This document shows, piece after piece, positions 46,301 to 53,591 of a DNA stretch of 64,000 nt. Source of the DNA: Lachnospiraceae bacterium (lineage in GTDB: Bacteria > Bacillota > Clostridia > Lachnospirales > Lachnospiraceae); the NCBI GenBank assembly GCA_016283575.1, contig JAEEND010000007.1, positions 124,001 through 188,000 on the forward strand. The letters are read 5' to 3'. A program made the translations under genes and the position numbers. Every line of letters starts with the position of its first letter. Positions within the stretch are counted from its first letter, which is position 1. The notes beneath the pieces were generated by a model. It was not told where the DNA came from and did no database searches. It saw only the letters and a program-made list of their open reading frames with translations.

Positions 46301-47275
46301 GGTGAAGAGGTACAGGTAGGTGAAGCAGTTGGTATTATCGCTGCTCAGTCCATCGGTGAACCCGGTACACAGCTTACCATGAGAACCTTCCATACCGGTG
46401 GTGTTGCCGGCGGCGATATCACACAGGGTCTTCCCCGTGTAGAAGAATTGTTCGAAGCACGTAAGCCTAAGGGTCTTGCAATCATTGCCGAATTCGGCGG
46501 TGTTGCAAAGATCAGTGATAATAAAAAGAAACGTGAAGTTATCATTACCAATGAAGAAACCAAGGAATCCAAGGCATACTTAATTCCTTACGGTTCACGT
46601 ATCAAAGTTCAGGACGACCAGGTACTTGAAGCAGGTGACGAACTTACAGAAGGTTCCGTAAATCCTCACGATCTCCTTAAGATTAAGGGAATCGGCGCAG
46701 TTCAGGATTACATGTTACGTGAAGTACAGCGTGTATACAGACTTCAGGGTGTTGATATCAACGATAAGCATATCGAAGTTATCGTACGTCAGATGCTTAA
46801 GAAGGTTAGAATCGAAGAGAAGGGTGATTCCGAATTCTTACCCGGTTCTACAGTAGATTTCCTTGACTTTGATGAAGCTAACGAAGAACTTGTTAAAGAA
46901 GGCAAAGAGCCTGCAACAGCTACAAGAATTATCCTTGGTATTACCAAGTCTGCTCTTGCAACTAACTCCTTCTTATCAGCAGCTTCCTTCCAGGAAACAA
47001 CCAAGGTTCTTACAGAAGCAGCTATCAAGGGCAAGATCGATCCACTTATCGGTCTTAAGGAAAATGTTATCTTAGGTAAGCTCATTCCTGCCGGTACAGG
47101 TATGAAGCGTTACAGAGACGTAGAATTAAGTTCCGACAGCCGTTACAACGACCTTATGGAAAGCTTAAGAAGAGCTGAAGCAGCTCCCAAGGAAGAAACT
47201 CCTGTTGAAGATGTAATGGATGCAGAAACAGTTTACGAAGCAGAAGCAGAAACAACTTCTGAAGATGCTGAATAA
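43319..47275 (+). CDS. rpoC: RNA polymerase beta' subunit
   Basis: This is full-length RpoC of 1318 residues. It has the N-terminal zinc-binding motif [20 protein letters not shown], the active-site [12 protein letters not shown] that holds the catalytic Mg2+, and the trigger loop region ([19 protein letters not shown]). An acidic C-terminal tail follows. It begins 35 bp after rpoB with AAAGGAG and ends at a strong terminator. No rpsL follows, unlike the usual rpoBC-rpsL-rpsG-fusA-tuf order. Confidence 0.98.
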   Translation: MPDINNNTYQPMTFDAIQIGLASPEKIRQWSRRGDDPDFGIVTKPETINYRTLKPEKDGLFCEKIFGPSKDWECHCGKYKKIRYKGVICDRCGVEVTKSNVRRERMGRIELAAPVSHIWYFKGIPSRMGLILDISPRVLEKVLYFASYIVLDKGETNLDYMQVLSEKEYQEAVETYGSNKFRVGMGAEAIKELLQAIDLDKEAVALKEELMESTGQKRARIVKRLEVVEAFRESKNKPEWMIMDVVPVIPPDLRPMVQLDGGRFATSDLNDLYRRIINRNNRLQRLLELGAPDIIVRNEKRMLQEAVDALIDNGRRGRPVTGPGNRPLKSLSDMLKGKSGRFRQNLLGKRVDYSGRSVIVVGPELKIYQCGLPKEMAIELFKPFVMKELVGRGISQNIKNAKKLVERLDPQVWDVLEEVIAEHPVMLNRAPTLHRLGIQAFEPILVEGKAIKLHPLVCTAFNADFDGDQMAVHLPLSVEAQAECRFLLLSPNNLLKPSDGGPVAVPSQDMVLGIYYLTMKKYADFSSDAEFVKDVVAEFASIDEAKAAYNDYQDKVAKAVKGKEGDAAKAAVEAIKGPKLDAEAHIKVCVDPERNRVVACRMIDILGRYYNSTNEAMLAYENKEISLHQTIFVKRTAEFNGETVEGVIETTLGRLLFNEILPQDLGYVERDSAENALKLEVDFHVGRKQLKQILEKVINIHGASVTAETLDLIKATGYKYSTRAAMTVSISDMTVPASKPEILEEAQQTIDKITRNFRRGLVTDEERYRSVVETWTAADNRLTKDLLDGLDKYNNIFMMADSGARGSNQQIKQLAGMRGLMADTTGRTIELPIKSNFREGLDVLEYFMSAHGARKGLSDTAIRTADSGYLTRRMVDVSQELIIRELDCSLGRDEIPGSEVYAFMDGKETIEGLKDRIQGRYVCEDIKSVKGDVIVKKNHMITPSRAARILKEGIDSHGQPVADNPNARIKVRNILCCRSHNGICAKCYGANMATGEEVQVGEAVGIIAAQSIGEPGTQLTMRTFHTGGVAGGDITQGLPRVEELFEARKPKGLAIIAEFGGVAKISDNKKKREVIITNEETKESKAYLIPYGSRIKVQDDQVLEAGDELTEGSVNPHDLLKIKGIGAVQDYMLREVQRVYRLQGVDINDKHIEVIVRQMLKKVRIEEKGDSEFLPGSTVDFLDFDEANEELVKEGKEPATATRIILGITKSALATNSFLSAASFQETTKVLTEAAIKGKIDPLIGLKENVILGKLIPAGTGMKRYRDVELSSDSRYNDLMESLRRAEAAPKEETPVEDVMDAETVYEAEAETTSEDAE

Positions 47276-47285
47276 TACCAAACAT

Positions 47286-47318
47286 AAAAGCCTGTGGCAA
47301 TTGCCACAGGCTTTTTTT
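47286..47318 (+). terminator. Terminator after rpoC
   Basis: AAAAGCCTGTGGCAA and TTGCCACAGGCTTTT form a perfect stem with almost no loop, followed by a T-run. Confidence 0.92.
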
Positions 47319-47350
47319 GTTCAGGGTTTTGGCTGTTCCAAGGGCTTTGG

Positions 47351-47378
47351 CCGGCGGGGGTGTGTGCCGGCGGGGGTG
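47351..47378 (+). repeat. Two CCGGCGGGGGTG direct repeats
   Basis: CCGGCGGGGGTG occurs at 47351-47362 and 47367-47378, a 16-bp period. This very GC-rich stretch contrasts with the surrounding genome and abuts the 71-bp palindrome. Confidence 0.7.
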
Positions 47379-47446
47379 GACCTAGGGGACGGGGTTCCTG
47401 GTCCATTTTCGAAAAATGGACCAGGAACCCCGTCCCCTAGGTCCAC
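47376..47446. repeat. 71-bp near-perfect palindrome
   Basis: GTGGACCTAGGGGACGGGGT at its left end continues through TCCTGGTCCATTTT and is repeated as the exact complement on the right, around a three-base centre. The right end overlaps the stop codon of the minus-strand pilin-like gene by one base. The same arm recurs once near 7600. It resembles an intergenic REP-type mobile palindrome. It lies between convergent genes and could also act as a terminator. Confidence 0.92.
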
Positions 47447-47883
47447 TACCGGAATACGTGGAGGGATTCATCATACTCGAGATTTCCCACCGTCTCTATC
47501 CTGAATTCTGTTATGTCATAGAAGGTATTCTTTGCCTCATCCGGATAATTTATATCAATTGAAACGGACAATACCTGTATATCGGAAACAGGTATCGAGA
47601 AGGACATCTTTTTACCGACCTTATCAAAATAACCTGCTCTGGATATACCCGTGTCATATAAGCTTTGCAGGGTTAACTCTATGTCCTCTAACTGTTCCTC
47701 TGCCTGTGCGCAGGCATTGTAATAGCTTTCCGTGTTACTTATCACTCTTTTGCTTAAGGACAGATCCGAAAGACCGCTTGACAGTGACAATATCGCAAAA
47801 GAAACAAGGCACAGCATTACAAATATAAGAAGTATGGAGGATGTACCGACATTTAAGGAAAATTCCGATCTCTTTCTTTTCAT
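47446..47883 (-). CDS. Pilin-like/minor pseudopilin operon protein
   Basis: The 145-residue protein has one N-terminal membrane segment (residues about 15-38) followed by a helical stretch and a beta-rich C-terminus. This is the shape of minor pilins or PilX-like accessory proteins. The segment NVGTSSILLIFVMLCLVSFA lacks the usual G|xxxxE cleavage motif. It is the last gene of the minus-strand operon, 3 bp after the preceding gene. Function is inferred from position. Confidence 0.6.
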   Translation of the reverse strand: MKRKRSEFSLNVGTSSILLIFVMLCLVSFAILSLSSGLSDLSLSKRVISNTESYYNACAQAEEQLEDIELTLQSLYDTGISRAGYFDKVGKKMSFSIPVSDIQVLSVSIDINYPDEAKNTFYDITEFRIETVGNLEYDESLHVFR

Positions 47884-47886
47884 GGA

Positions 47887-48249
47887 TTAATCCAAAACCT
47901 CTTGCTTGTATTTTTTGAATGTATAGTCGTAAATCAGTTTATGATCCCCTGCTTTGAAACAGGCAAAATCAAGATAAGTGTATTTATCATCTTCCCTGAG
48001 CTTCAGTTCAATATCATATTCGCTGCTTTCAGGAAGATACTGTCTGATGGAATCAATATCATCCGCATATTCATAGAAAAGTTCACCGGCGTTGGTAACC
48101 TGAGAATTGGCATAGTTTAAATCCCTGGCTTCTTCCATGGCAAAATGCGCCCTTACAAAGATCTGAATACAGACTGCACTTGTAAGCGCGAAAAAGAAGA
48201 TCACTATGATAAGTTCCATAAGGAACAGGCCTGAAGATGATTTGCGCAT
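47887..48249 (-). CDS. Type IV prepilin-like protein
   Basis: The 120-residue protein carries a type III-like prepilin signal: a short basic leader ending in G7, then LFLME with the glutamate at +5 and a hydrophobic helix (LIIVIFFFALTSAV). Prepilin peptidase would cleave after G7. The rest is a small soluble domain typical of minor pseudopilins. It is linked to the GspF-like gene in one operon. Confidence 0.75.
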   Translation of the reverse strand: MRKSSSGLFLMELIIVIFFFALTSAVCIQIFVRAHFAMEEARDLNYANSQVTNAGELFYEYADDIDSIRQYLPESSEYDIELKLREDDKYTYLDFACFKAGDHKLIYDYTFKKYKQEVLD

Positions 48250-48735
48250 TTATTTGCTGCTCCTGACATGTACAAATAGTTTCTCTTCCTTGCCGTTTTC
48301 CGTAAGGATGGTAAAAGAATACAGAGTATCGCTTATTTGCTCCATGGAAAATCCTTTGGCAGGAATAATATTATCACCGAGGTCCGGGTCGAAATCCAGT
48401 GACTGTCTTGTGTAAAGCTCCTTTATGAAGCCATCGTCGTAATATAAATAAGTGGAAAAAATAATGTTATCCACTTCTTCTTCAATGATCACGGCATTTA
48501 GATCATGAAACTTTCCAATCTTGATATTGCCGCCTACATCTCCCTGTCGAAGCTTGTTTATGATATAAGCTTCAGATGTTCTCTCGTCGTAATTCACGCC
48601 GATATTATTTACTATATTTTTGTAAACATTGGAGCCTGTGGCCAGTAAGAACACCATGGAAATGGCGAATACCGAGAAGAGGGTCAAAACAAATAATATA
48701 TCTACCACAAAGCGTTTGCTGTCTTTTCTGATCAA
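48250..48735 (-). CDS. DUF4860-like pilus operon protein
   Basis: The 161-residue protein has one N-terminal membrane helix (residues about 9-32) and a soluble domain with SEAYIINKLRQGD and IIFSTYLYYDDGFIKELY. I associate this pattern with DUF4860, found in Firmicute pilus-like operons. The gene overlaps its upstream neighbour by 4 bp and is adjacent to the prepilin gene, so it is probably an assembly or minor subunit. Confidence 0.6.
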   Translation of the reverse strand: MIRKDSKRFVVDILFVLTLFSVFAISMVFLLATGSNVYKNIVNNIGVNYDERTSEAYIINKLRQGDVGGNIKIGKFHDLNAVIIEEEVDNIIFSTYLYYDDGFIKELYTRQSLDFDPDLGDNIIPAKGFSMEQISDTLYSFTILTENGKEEKLFVHVRSSK

Positions 48736-49067
48736 TTATTTTCCCTCCTTATAACCGTCACGTCGGGGAAAATATTGGCGCCTATGGATTGATAGTCCAC
48801 AAAGAAAGCATTCTCATCATAGGTAAGACCATAATGCTCTTTAAGATACATGAGACTGGGAGGATAGGTGCCCTCAATAGAATAGCAGCTTACAATCCCT
48901 CTGTTTAAAGCTTCTCTTAAAGCTTCTTCTTTTCTGTCAAGAGTATCGCCGGACAGATTGGTGACACCATACATAAGAAGCACAAGAAGGCCCAAAAACA
49001 AAGCGATTGAAAAGTGCAGACCGTTTATTCTTTTTAGCAGGGATTTCTTTTTGATAAAACGTGCCAT
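48732..49067 (-). CDS. Small membrane protein of the pilus-like operon
   Basis: The 111-residue protein has a basic N-terminus, one membrane helix (about 17-38), then REALNRGIVSCYSIEGTYPPSLMYLKEHYGL. The GTYPPSL-YLKEHYGL pattern is typical of small pseudopilin-like proteins in Firmicutes. It overlaps the following gene by 4 bp. Its role is inferred from the operon. Confidence 0.55.
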   Translation of the reverse strand: MARFIKKKSLLKRINGLHFSIALFLGLLVLLMYGVTNLSGDTLDRKEEALREALNRGIVSCYSIEGTYPPSLMYLKEHYGLTYDENAFFVDYQSIGANIFPDVTVIRRENN

Positions 49068-49071
49068 ACTG

Positions 49072-50115
49072 TTATCCTAAATTTGCCATAATGCCCATCA
49101 AGGGGAGAATTACCGATAAAAGAATGAGACCCACGATAACTGAAAGCACGATTACAAGAGTGGGTTCGATTACCGATACGATATCACCCATTTTCTTTTC
49201 GCTGCGCTTTTCATATTCGTCGGCTATCTTCTTCATTATCACATCTGTTTCGCCGGTCTTAACGCCGACAGCGATCATACGATTGTTGACATTACTGAAA
49301 ATACCGGCTTCTTTTAAGCCTTCTGCAAGACTGTCGCCCTTTTCGATGGCCTTTCTGCAGATATCGATCTTGGCGGAAATGTTCTTGTTTTCAACAAGCC
49401 CCTTAGCGAGATCGAGGCCTGAAAATGTATCAAGTCCGGTTGATATTGCTAAAGCCATGCCTCCCGCGAATCTTCCTATGGCAATTTCCTCATTGAATTT
49501 TCTTGTTAAAAAGAAATTGGCTGAGAATTTATGCCAGGACTTTCGACCCACTTCGGTCTTTGAAAAGAAGATATATATAAGGAAGAGAACAACCAGAATA
49601 CCGCCAAAAAGAATGGAATAGTTGTTAATGGTCGTTCCAAGCTGCATGAGGGATGCGGCAAAGCCGGTGATCTCAGAACCGAGCTGAGTAAATACCTGAT
49701 TAAATATGGGAAGTACTTTGGTGATCAGGATTATTATGATTATGAACATCATGCCGATCATAATAAGAGGATAGGTGATGGCGCTTTTAATGCTGTCTGC
49801 AATTTCCGTTTCGCGCTCATAATAATCCGCAAGAGAACTCATGACATCGTCGATGGAGCCTGCTTCTTCTCCGAGTTTTATGGTGCTGAGTAAATAAGGA
49901 GGGAAGACTCCCACTATTTCAAGGCTTTCGGAAAAGTTGTGACCCTTTGATATCTCATCCATGATTCCCTGTAAGAGCTTCTTGGAATCCGGGTCCTCGG
50001 TATCCGACAGAAGTATGCGGATGCCTTCAACAGGCGTAATACCCGCGTGGAGCAGGATAGAGATCTGTGAGCAAAAAGAAGCAAGTTCTTCAGATGATAG
50101 AGTATGATTTTTCAT
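49072..50115 (-). CDS. GspF/PilC-type inner membrane platform protein
   Basis: The 347-residue protein has two tandem T2SSF domains (residues about 10-130 and 210-335) and three membrane segments. Key stretches are CSQISILLHAGITPVEGI, STIKLGEEAGSIDDVM and a second-copy GRFAGGMALAISTGLDTF with VGVKTGETDVIM. It forms the platform on which pseudopilins are assembled. I chose ATG 50115; upstream in-frame codons to 50274 overlap the transglutaminase gene. No GspE-type ATPase is in this operon. Confidence 0.88.
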   Translation of the reverse strand: MKNHTLSSEELASFCSQISILLHAGITPVEGIRILLSDTEDPDSKKLLQGIMDEISKGHNFSESLEIVGVFPPYLLSTIKLGEEAGSIDDVMSSLADYYERETEIADSIKSAITYPLIMIGMMFIIIIILITKVLPIFNQVFTQLGSEITGFAASLMQLGTTINNYSILFGGILVVLFLIYIFFSKTEVGRKSWHKFSANFFLTRKFNEEIAIGRFAGGMALAISTGLDTFSGLDLAKGLVENKNISAKIDICRKAIEKGDSLAEGLKEAGIFSNVNNRMIAVGVKTGETDVIMKKIADEYEKRSEKKMGDIVSVIEPTLVIVLSVIVGLILLSVILPLMGIMANLG

Positions 50116-50146
50116 AATAATCCCCGTGCGTTTTAGATTAGAAATA

Positions 50147-51142
50147 CTAGTAAATATATTTAACGGAATAATTGGTACCTTCACCGATATATTCCTTAAG
50201 AACCTTCTCGTTGGTGCTTGCGCCGAAGGTAGGATCCACAAGTGACCATTCTTCGCCGTTAAACTGAATAACACCGTTTAACCAGCCTATGTCTTCAATG
50301 TAGACACTTATCCATGCGTGGTATACCATATCAACGCCGACATATCCCACTTCAAGACGAGTGGGAATTCCCTGGCTGCGAAGCATGCTTGTCATGACAG
50401 CTGAATAGTCAAGACATATGCCGGTGCCGGATTCAAGTATCTCATCAACATTAGATATATATCCGCTCTGAACAGTGTCAGCTTTTTCATAGTCATAGGT
50501 GATATTTTTGGTGATGTAATTGTAGACATTGGTTACAACATCAAGGTCGTTGGAGCAGTATGCTGCGAGATTGGCGCCCTTGGTGATAACCTTATTGCTT
50601 TCTTCGAAATAAACATACTGGTTGGGATATAAATATGGCCCAAATTCGGAAACATCGGTAAAAGAAAGAGTCTCTCTGTAAGAAAGAGAGTATTTATTAC
50701 CGGATATATTTTCACATACGCTTATTTCATAATCCCCGTCACCGCTTGTCAAAGGAAATGCAGCAAATCCGTTCTTAAGATTATATGTATAAGTAACGCC
50801 GTTGGGACCCGTGATCTGGAGCTTTACCTTCGCACAGGAACCTAAATAGTTAACCATGATATAGCCTTCGGTGGCATTGGAATAATCCACGATGGCATAC
50901 TCATTACCCGTGGTAAGAGTTCCGGGTGCGGTGGTCTTTAAGCACACAGGGGTATTGTCACGACCGGTTTTTGTATCAATGACCACTGAGGAATTCGAAA
51001 GGGCAGTATCTACTTCGGGATTTGAGATAGTCACCTCATGTAAATTAAGCGAAGAGGGGGTATTCTTACCCGTACCGCCGCAGGCCGTTATGAAAAGCAT
51101 CGATGCAGTTATAAATACAAGGATTTTCTTCTTTAAAGACAT
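50147..51142 (-). CDS. Transglutaminase-like lipoprotein
   Basis: The 331-residue protein has a lipoprotein signal ending ITAC (C21), a middle beta domain, and a C-terminal transglutaminase fold. The triad is complete: Cys in GICLDYSAVMTSMLRSQGIPTR, His in YHAWISVYI, and Asp in LVDPTFGAS. Such proteins may cross-link or cleave proteins outside the cell. It precedes the GspF gene by 31 bp. It could modify pilus or surface proteins, though this is inference. Confidence 0.82.
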   Translation of the reverse strand: MSLKKKILVFITASMLFITACGGTGKNTPSSLNLHEVTISNPEVDTALSNSSVVIDTKTGRDNTPVCLKTTAPGTLTTGNEYAIVDYSNATEGYIMVNYLGSCAKVKLQITGPNGVTYTYNLKNGFAAFPLTSGDGDYEISVCENISGNKYSLSYRETLSFTDVSEFGPYLYPNQYVYFEESNKVITKGANLAAYCSNDLDVVTNVYNYITKNITYDYEKADTVQSGYISNVDEILESGTGICLDYSAVMTSMLRSQGIPTRLEVGYVGVDMVYHAWISVYIEDIGWLNGVIQFNGEEWSLVDPTFGASTNEKVLKEYIGEGTNYSVKYIY

Positions 51143-51155
51143 GTAGATACTCCTA

Positions 51156-51656
51156 TTATCGAGAGTTAGGCGTCAATAATAAGTGTATACTGCGGCCATT
51201 AACGTCATATATAAAAATGTTGTATTCCACCATCTCATCAAAGGGGAAAAGAATGGTATTTTTTTCCTCTATATAAGCTGAGGGTCCTATGATCCTGTCA
51301 CGTCCATCAGTCATGAAGCAAGCGCTTACATCAAGAAGGTTACCGTCAAAGCTCAGACTGAACTCGTTGTCCCTGATATCAAGAGATGTGACTGTTAAGG
51401 GTCTGTCCGAATCATGAGATACGGAAATAAAGAAATCCTCATGAGGAAATGTGGTGGGAATCAAAAGCGTAAAAGCCAAAAGAAGTCCCGCCAGTATGAT
51501 AAGTAAGTTATCAGATACAAGGTTCAATTTTGTCCTTTTTAAAATCTTATCAAGCGGTATGGTATTGGGCGATACGTCACAGGCGGCAAAGACGTTCTGT
51601 AACACATCGTCAGCTGTTTTAACATCAAGTTTGTAATTGTTTCGTTTACTAAACAT
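51156..51656 (-). CDS. Single-pass membrane protein, possible anti-sigma factor
   Basis: The 166-residue protein has about 45 cytosolic residues, one membrane helix (about 50-70; LLIILAGLLLAFTLLIP) and an extracytoplasmic beta domain. It directly follows the ECF sigma gene (11-bp gap), the usual position and shape of an anti-sigma factor. There is no zinc motif (HxxxCxxC), so this is inference only. Confidence 0.5.
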   Translation of the reverse strand: MFSKRNNYKLDVKTADDVLQNVFAACDVSPNTIPLDKILKRTKLNLVSDNLLIILAGLLLAFTLLIPTTFPHEDFFISVSHDSDRPLTVTSLDIRDNEFSLSFDGNLLDVSACFMTDGRDRIIGPSAYIEEKNTILFPFDEMVEYNIFIYDVNGRSIHLLLTPNSR

Positions 51657-51667
51657 CCTTCCACCTC

Positions 51668-52222
51668 CTATCCGTTCATCTTTGTTTTTAGTAAGTTAAT
51701 TGAAGTAATGAGTCTTCGCTTAACGGTACTTTTCGAGAGCCCCGTAAGAGAGGCTATGTCGTCTATCTTCATACCTTTATAAAAGCGAAGGTTGATGATT
51801 TCCTGCTCCGTGGCAGGAAGGGTGCCGATGGCTGTGAGGAGCCTGTTGTGCTCATCCTTGGAGAAGGTTGAGGCTTCGGGGTTTGATGAAAGAGATGTGT
51901 CTGATATTTCCTCCATCAGCTCCTGATCAAGTAAACCGGTATCACCCTGGATCTTCTTGGAGATATCGTAGCAGGCATTGAAAGAAATGCGCTTAAGCCA
52001 CGCCACAAGAAGGGTTGGATCGTTTATTTTGTTGATGTTTTTAAGTGCACTTATATATACTTCCTGGACGGCGTCCTGGGCTAAGTATTCATCCTTTAAA
52101 TAATTTCTGCAGTAGTTATAAACCTTAGGATAAGTAAGGGAATACAATTCCGCAAAAGCATCGGAATCCCCCGAACGGGTTCTGCCTACAAGAGCCGCCA
52201 GATATTCATGTGATAGTTCCAT
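51668..52222 (-). CDS. ECF-type sigma-70 factor
   Basis: The 184-residue protein has sigma region 2 (SDAFAELYSLTYPKVYNYCRNYL, with QDAVQEVYISAL) and region 4 (LPATEQEIINLRFYKGMKIDDIASLTGLSKSTVKRRL). It would direct RNA polymerase to its own regulon, possibly this operon. The start at 52222 is chosen by its position after GAGAG, 4 bp from the GGDEF gene stop; an upstream in-frame ATG (52291) would overlap that gene. Confidence 0.85.
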   Translation of the reverse strand: MELSHEYLAALVGRTRSGDSDAFAELYSLTYPKVYNYCRNYLKDEYLAQDAVQEVYISALKNINKINDPTLLVAWLKRISFNACYDISKKIQGDTGLLDQELMEEISDTSLSSNPEASTFSKDEHNRLLTAIGTLPATEQEIINLRFYKGMKIDDIASLTGLSKSTVKRRLITSINLLKTKMNG

Positions 52223-52226
52223 ATTT

Positions 52227-52925
52227 TTACTCTCTAAGCAATTTGTAGGCAGCAGCAAGCATCTCGGAAAGGGTATTGTATTCCGAGTCACGATTAATTA
52301 CATATTTAAATCCGAGTGCAATTCCCACTTCTTTTTCAGAGAGGGTATTGTAATCGGTTATTCTCTTATTTAATGCAGTCAGGAACTCATGCATTCTTGC
52401 TTCGCTGCAGTTTTTAAGAAGAGCTATGAATTCATTACCGCCGTTACGTCCGGCAAAGCCGTAGAGCTTTGAAACATCCTCAAACATTTTTGAAAAATCA
52501 AAGATTATCTTGTCGCCGTAGACTTTTCCGTACTTTTCATTAATGGCTCTGATATTGGAAATTTCTGACACAACACATCCCATATCCTTAATATCTTCGG
52601 GACTCTTAAATGTATCAAAAAGAATATCCACACCCGAACGGTTGGGAATACCGGTCTTTTCATCGAGATAGATAAGATTTTCCAGCTGATGATTTTGAAC
52701 CTTTAATTCGCGTAATTTCACGAAGTCATAAAGAATAAAAAGAAAATTCATAACCATGGCGATCCACATCATGACACATAATGTAAAAATGGTTTTGTCG
52801 CTGTAGATACTGGAGCGCATTACATGATTAGAAAGAAGAATGGTCAAAAACAAAACTTCAAGAACAACCAAAGAAGCCATCTCTATTATTTTGATGACCT
52901 TGTAAGAATGAATGTTTTTTTTCAT
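52227..52925 (-). CDS. Membrane GGDEF protein with degenerate active site
   Basis: The 232-residue protein has two N-terminal membrane helices (about 15-35 and 48-68) and a GGDEF-like domain. The signature reads GGNEF at 162-166 instead of GGDEF or GGEEF, and the usual metal-binding DxDxFK is ISNIR preceded by SE. Diguanylate cyclase activity is therefore unlikely; it may sense or bind c-di-GMP or GTP instead. It is the first gene of the operon. GGGGAAGGAA precedes ATG 52925; an ATG at 52943 is possible. Confidence 0.8.
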   Translation of the reverse strand: MKKNIHSYKVIKIIEMASLVVLEVLFLTILLSNHVMRSSIYSDKTIFTLCVMMWIAMVMNFLFILYDFVKLRELKVQNHQLENLIYLDEKTGIPNRSGVDILFDTFKSPEDIKDMGCVVSEISNIRAINEKYGKVYGDKIIFDFSKMFEDVSKLYGFAGRNGGNEFIALLKNCSEARMHEFLTALNKRITDYNTLSEKEVGIALGFKYVINRDSEYNTLSEMLAAAYKLLRE

Positions 52926-53076
52926 AGTAAATTCCTTCCCCATATGTTTTACACAATCATTACCTATTTATTATATATAAAAGGTTTTTTTTCTACAAGG
53001 TTTACATTAAAGAAACTCTATTGTAAGATTTGAATACAAGCCTTTATATAGGTAAAAAGCAGAAAGGGAAGTTACA

Positions 53077-53397
53077 ATGAACGAGAGAAGAAAAATAAAC
53101 CGTGTTAAATATGAAGCTAAAAGTGTAATGGTGGTATGCGACAGCCTCAATAAGATCTATGCAGACGTGCTTAACTTAAGCCCTCTTGGAGTTGCGGTCA
53201 AGGTTTCCGGAGACACCGAGGATTTACTTGGGAAGGATATAATCATCGTAGCCGAAACTCTTATAATGTACGCTGAAGTTGTTCGTGAAGACAAACAGGA
53301 AGACGGCACCAAAGTTGTGGCATTAAATGCCAAGAAGTTTACACAGGATGTGTTAAGTTACCTGTTTGAACATATCGCACTTGATGAAGATAAATAA
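53077..53397 (+). CDS. PilZ-domain protein
   Basis: The 106-residue protein consists almost only of a PilZ domain. It keeps both c-di-GMP binding elements: the N-terminal RxxxR (R5-R9) and NLSPLG (N33, S35, G38; NxSxxG). It would bind c-di-GMP in the cytoplasm. It is divergent from the GGDEF/pilus operon and followed by a terminator, so it is a single gene. Confidence 0.82.
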   Translation: MNERRKINRVKYEAKSVMVVCDSLNKIYADVLNLSPLGVAVKVSGDTEDLLGKDIIIVAETLIMYAEVVREDKQEDGTKVVALNAKKFTQDVLSYLFEHIALDEDK

Positions 53398-53414
53398 AGA
53401 TTAATAATATGTAC

Positions 53415-53446
53415 AAAGACCCCTCATTTTTGGAGGGGTCTTTTGT
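53415..53446 (+). terminator. Terminator after the PilZ gene
   Basis: AAAGACCCCTC and GAGGGGTCTTT form a perfect stem with a short loop, followed by T-rich sequence. Confidence 0.9.
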
Positions 53447-53591
53447 GTATAATCCCAAGATTTAAAAATAAAAAAATATTTTTTGAAATTAGTGAACCTT
53501 TTTTCTGAATGTCAAAGTCTTTATTAGTGTAAAACAAAAACGACACTGATTCTTAATTTATTAGGGGAATTAAGAACGGAAAGGGAAAAAA

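Noticed and set aside
47220-47504. Plus-strand reading frame across the rpoC terminator and the palindrome
   Set aside because: It reads through the rpoC terminator and gives GPGTPSP-type peptide from the palindrome, a common false ORF.
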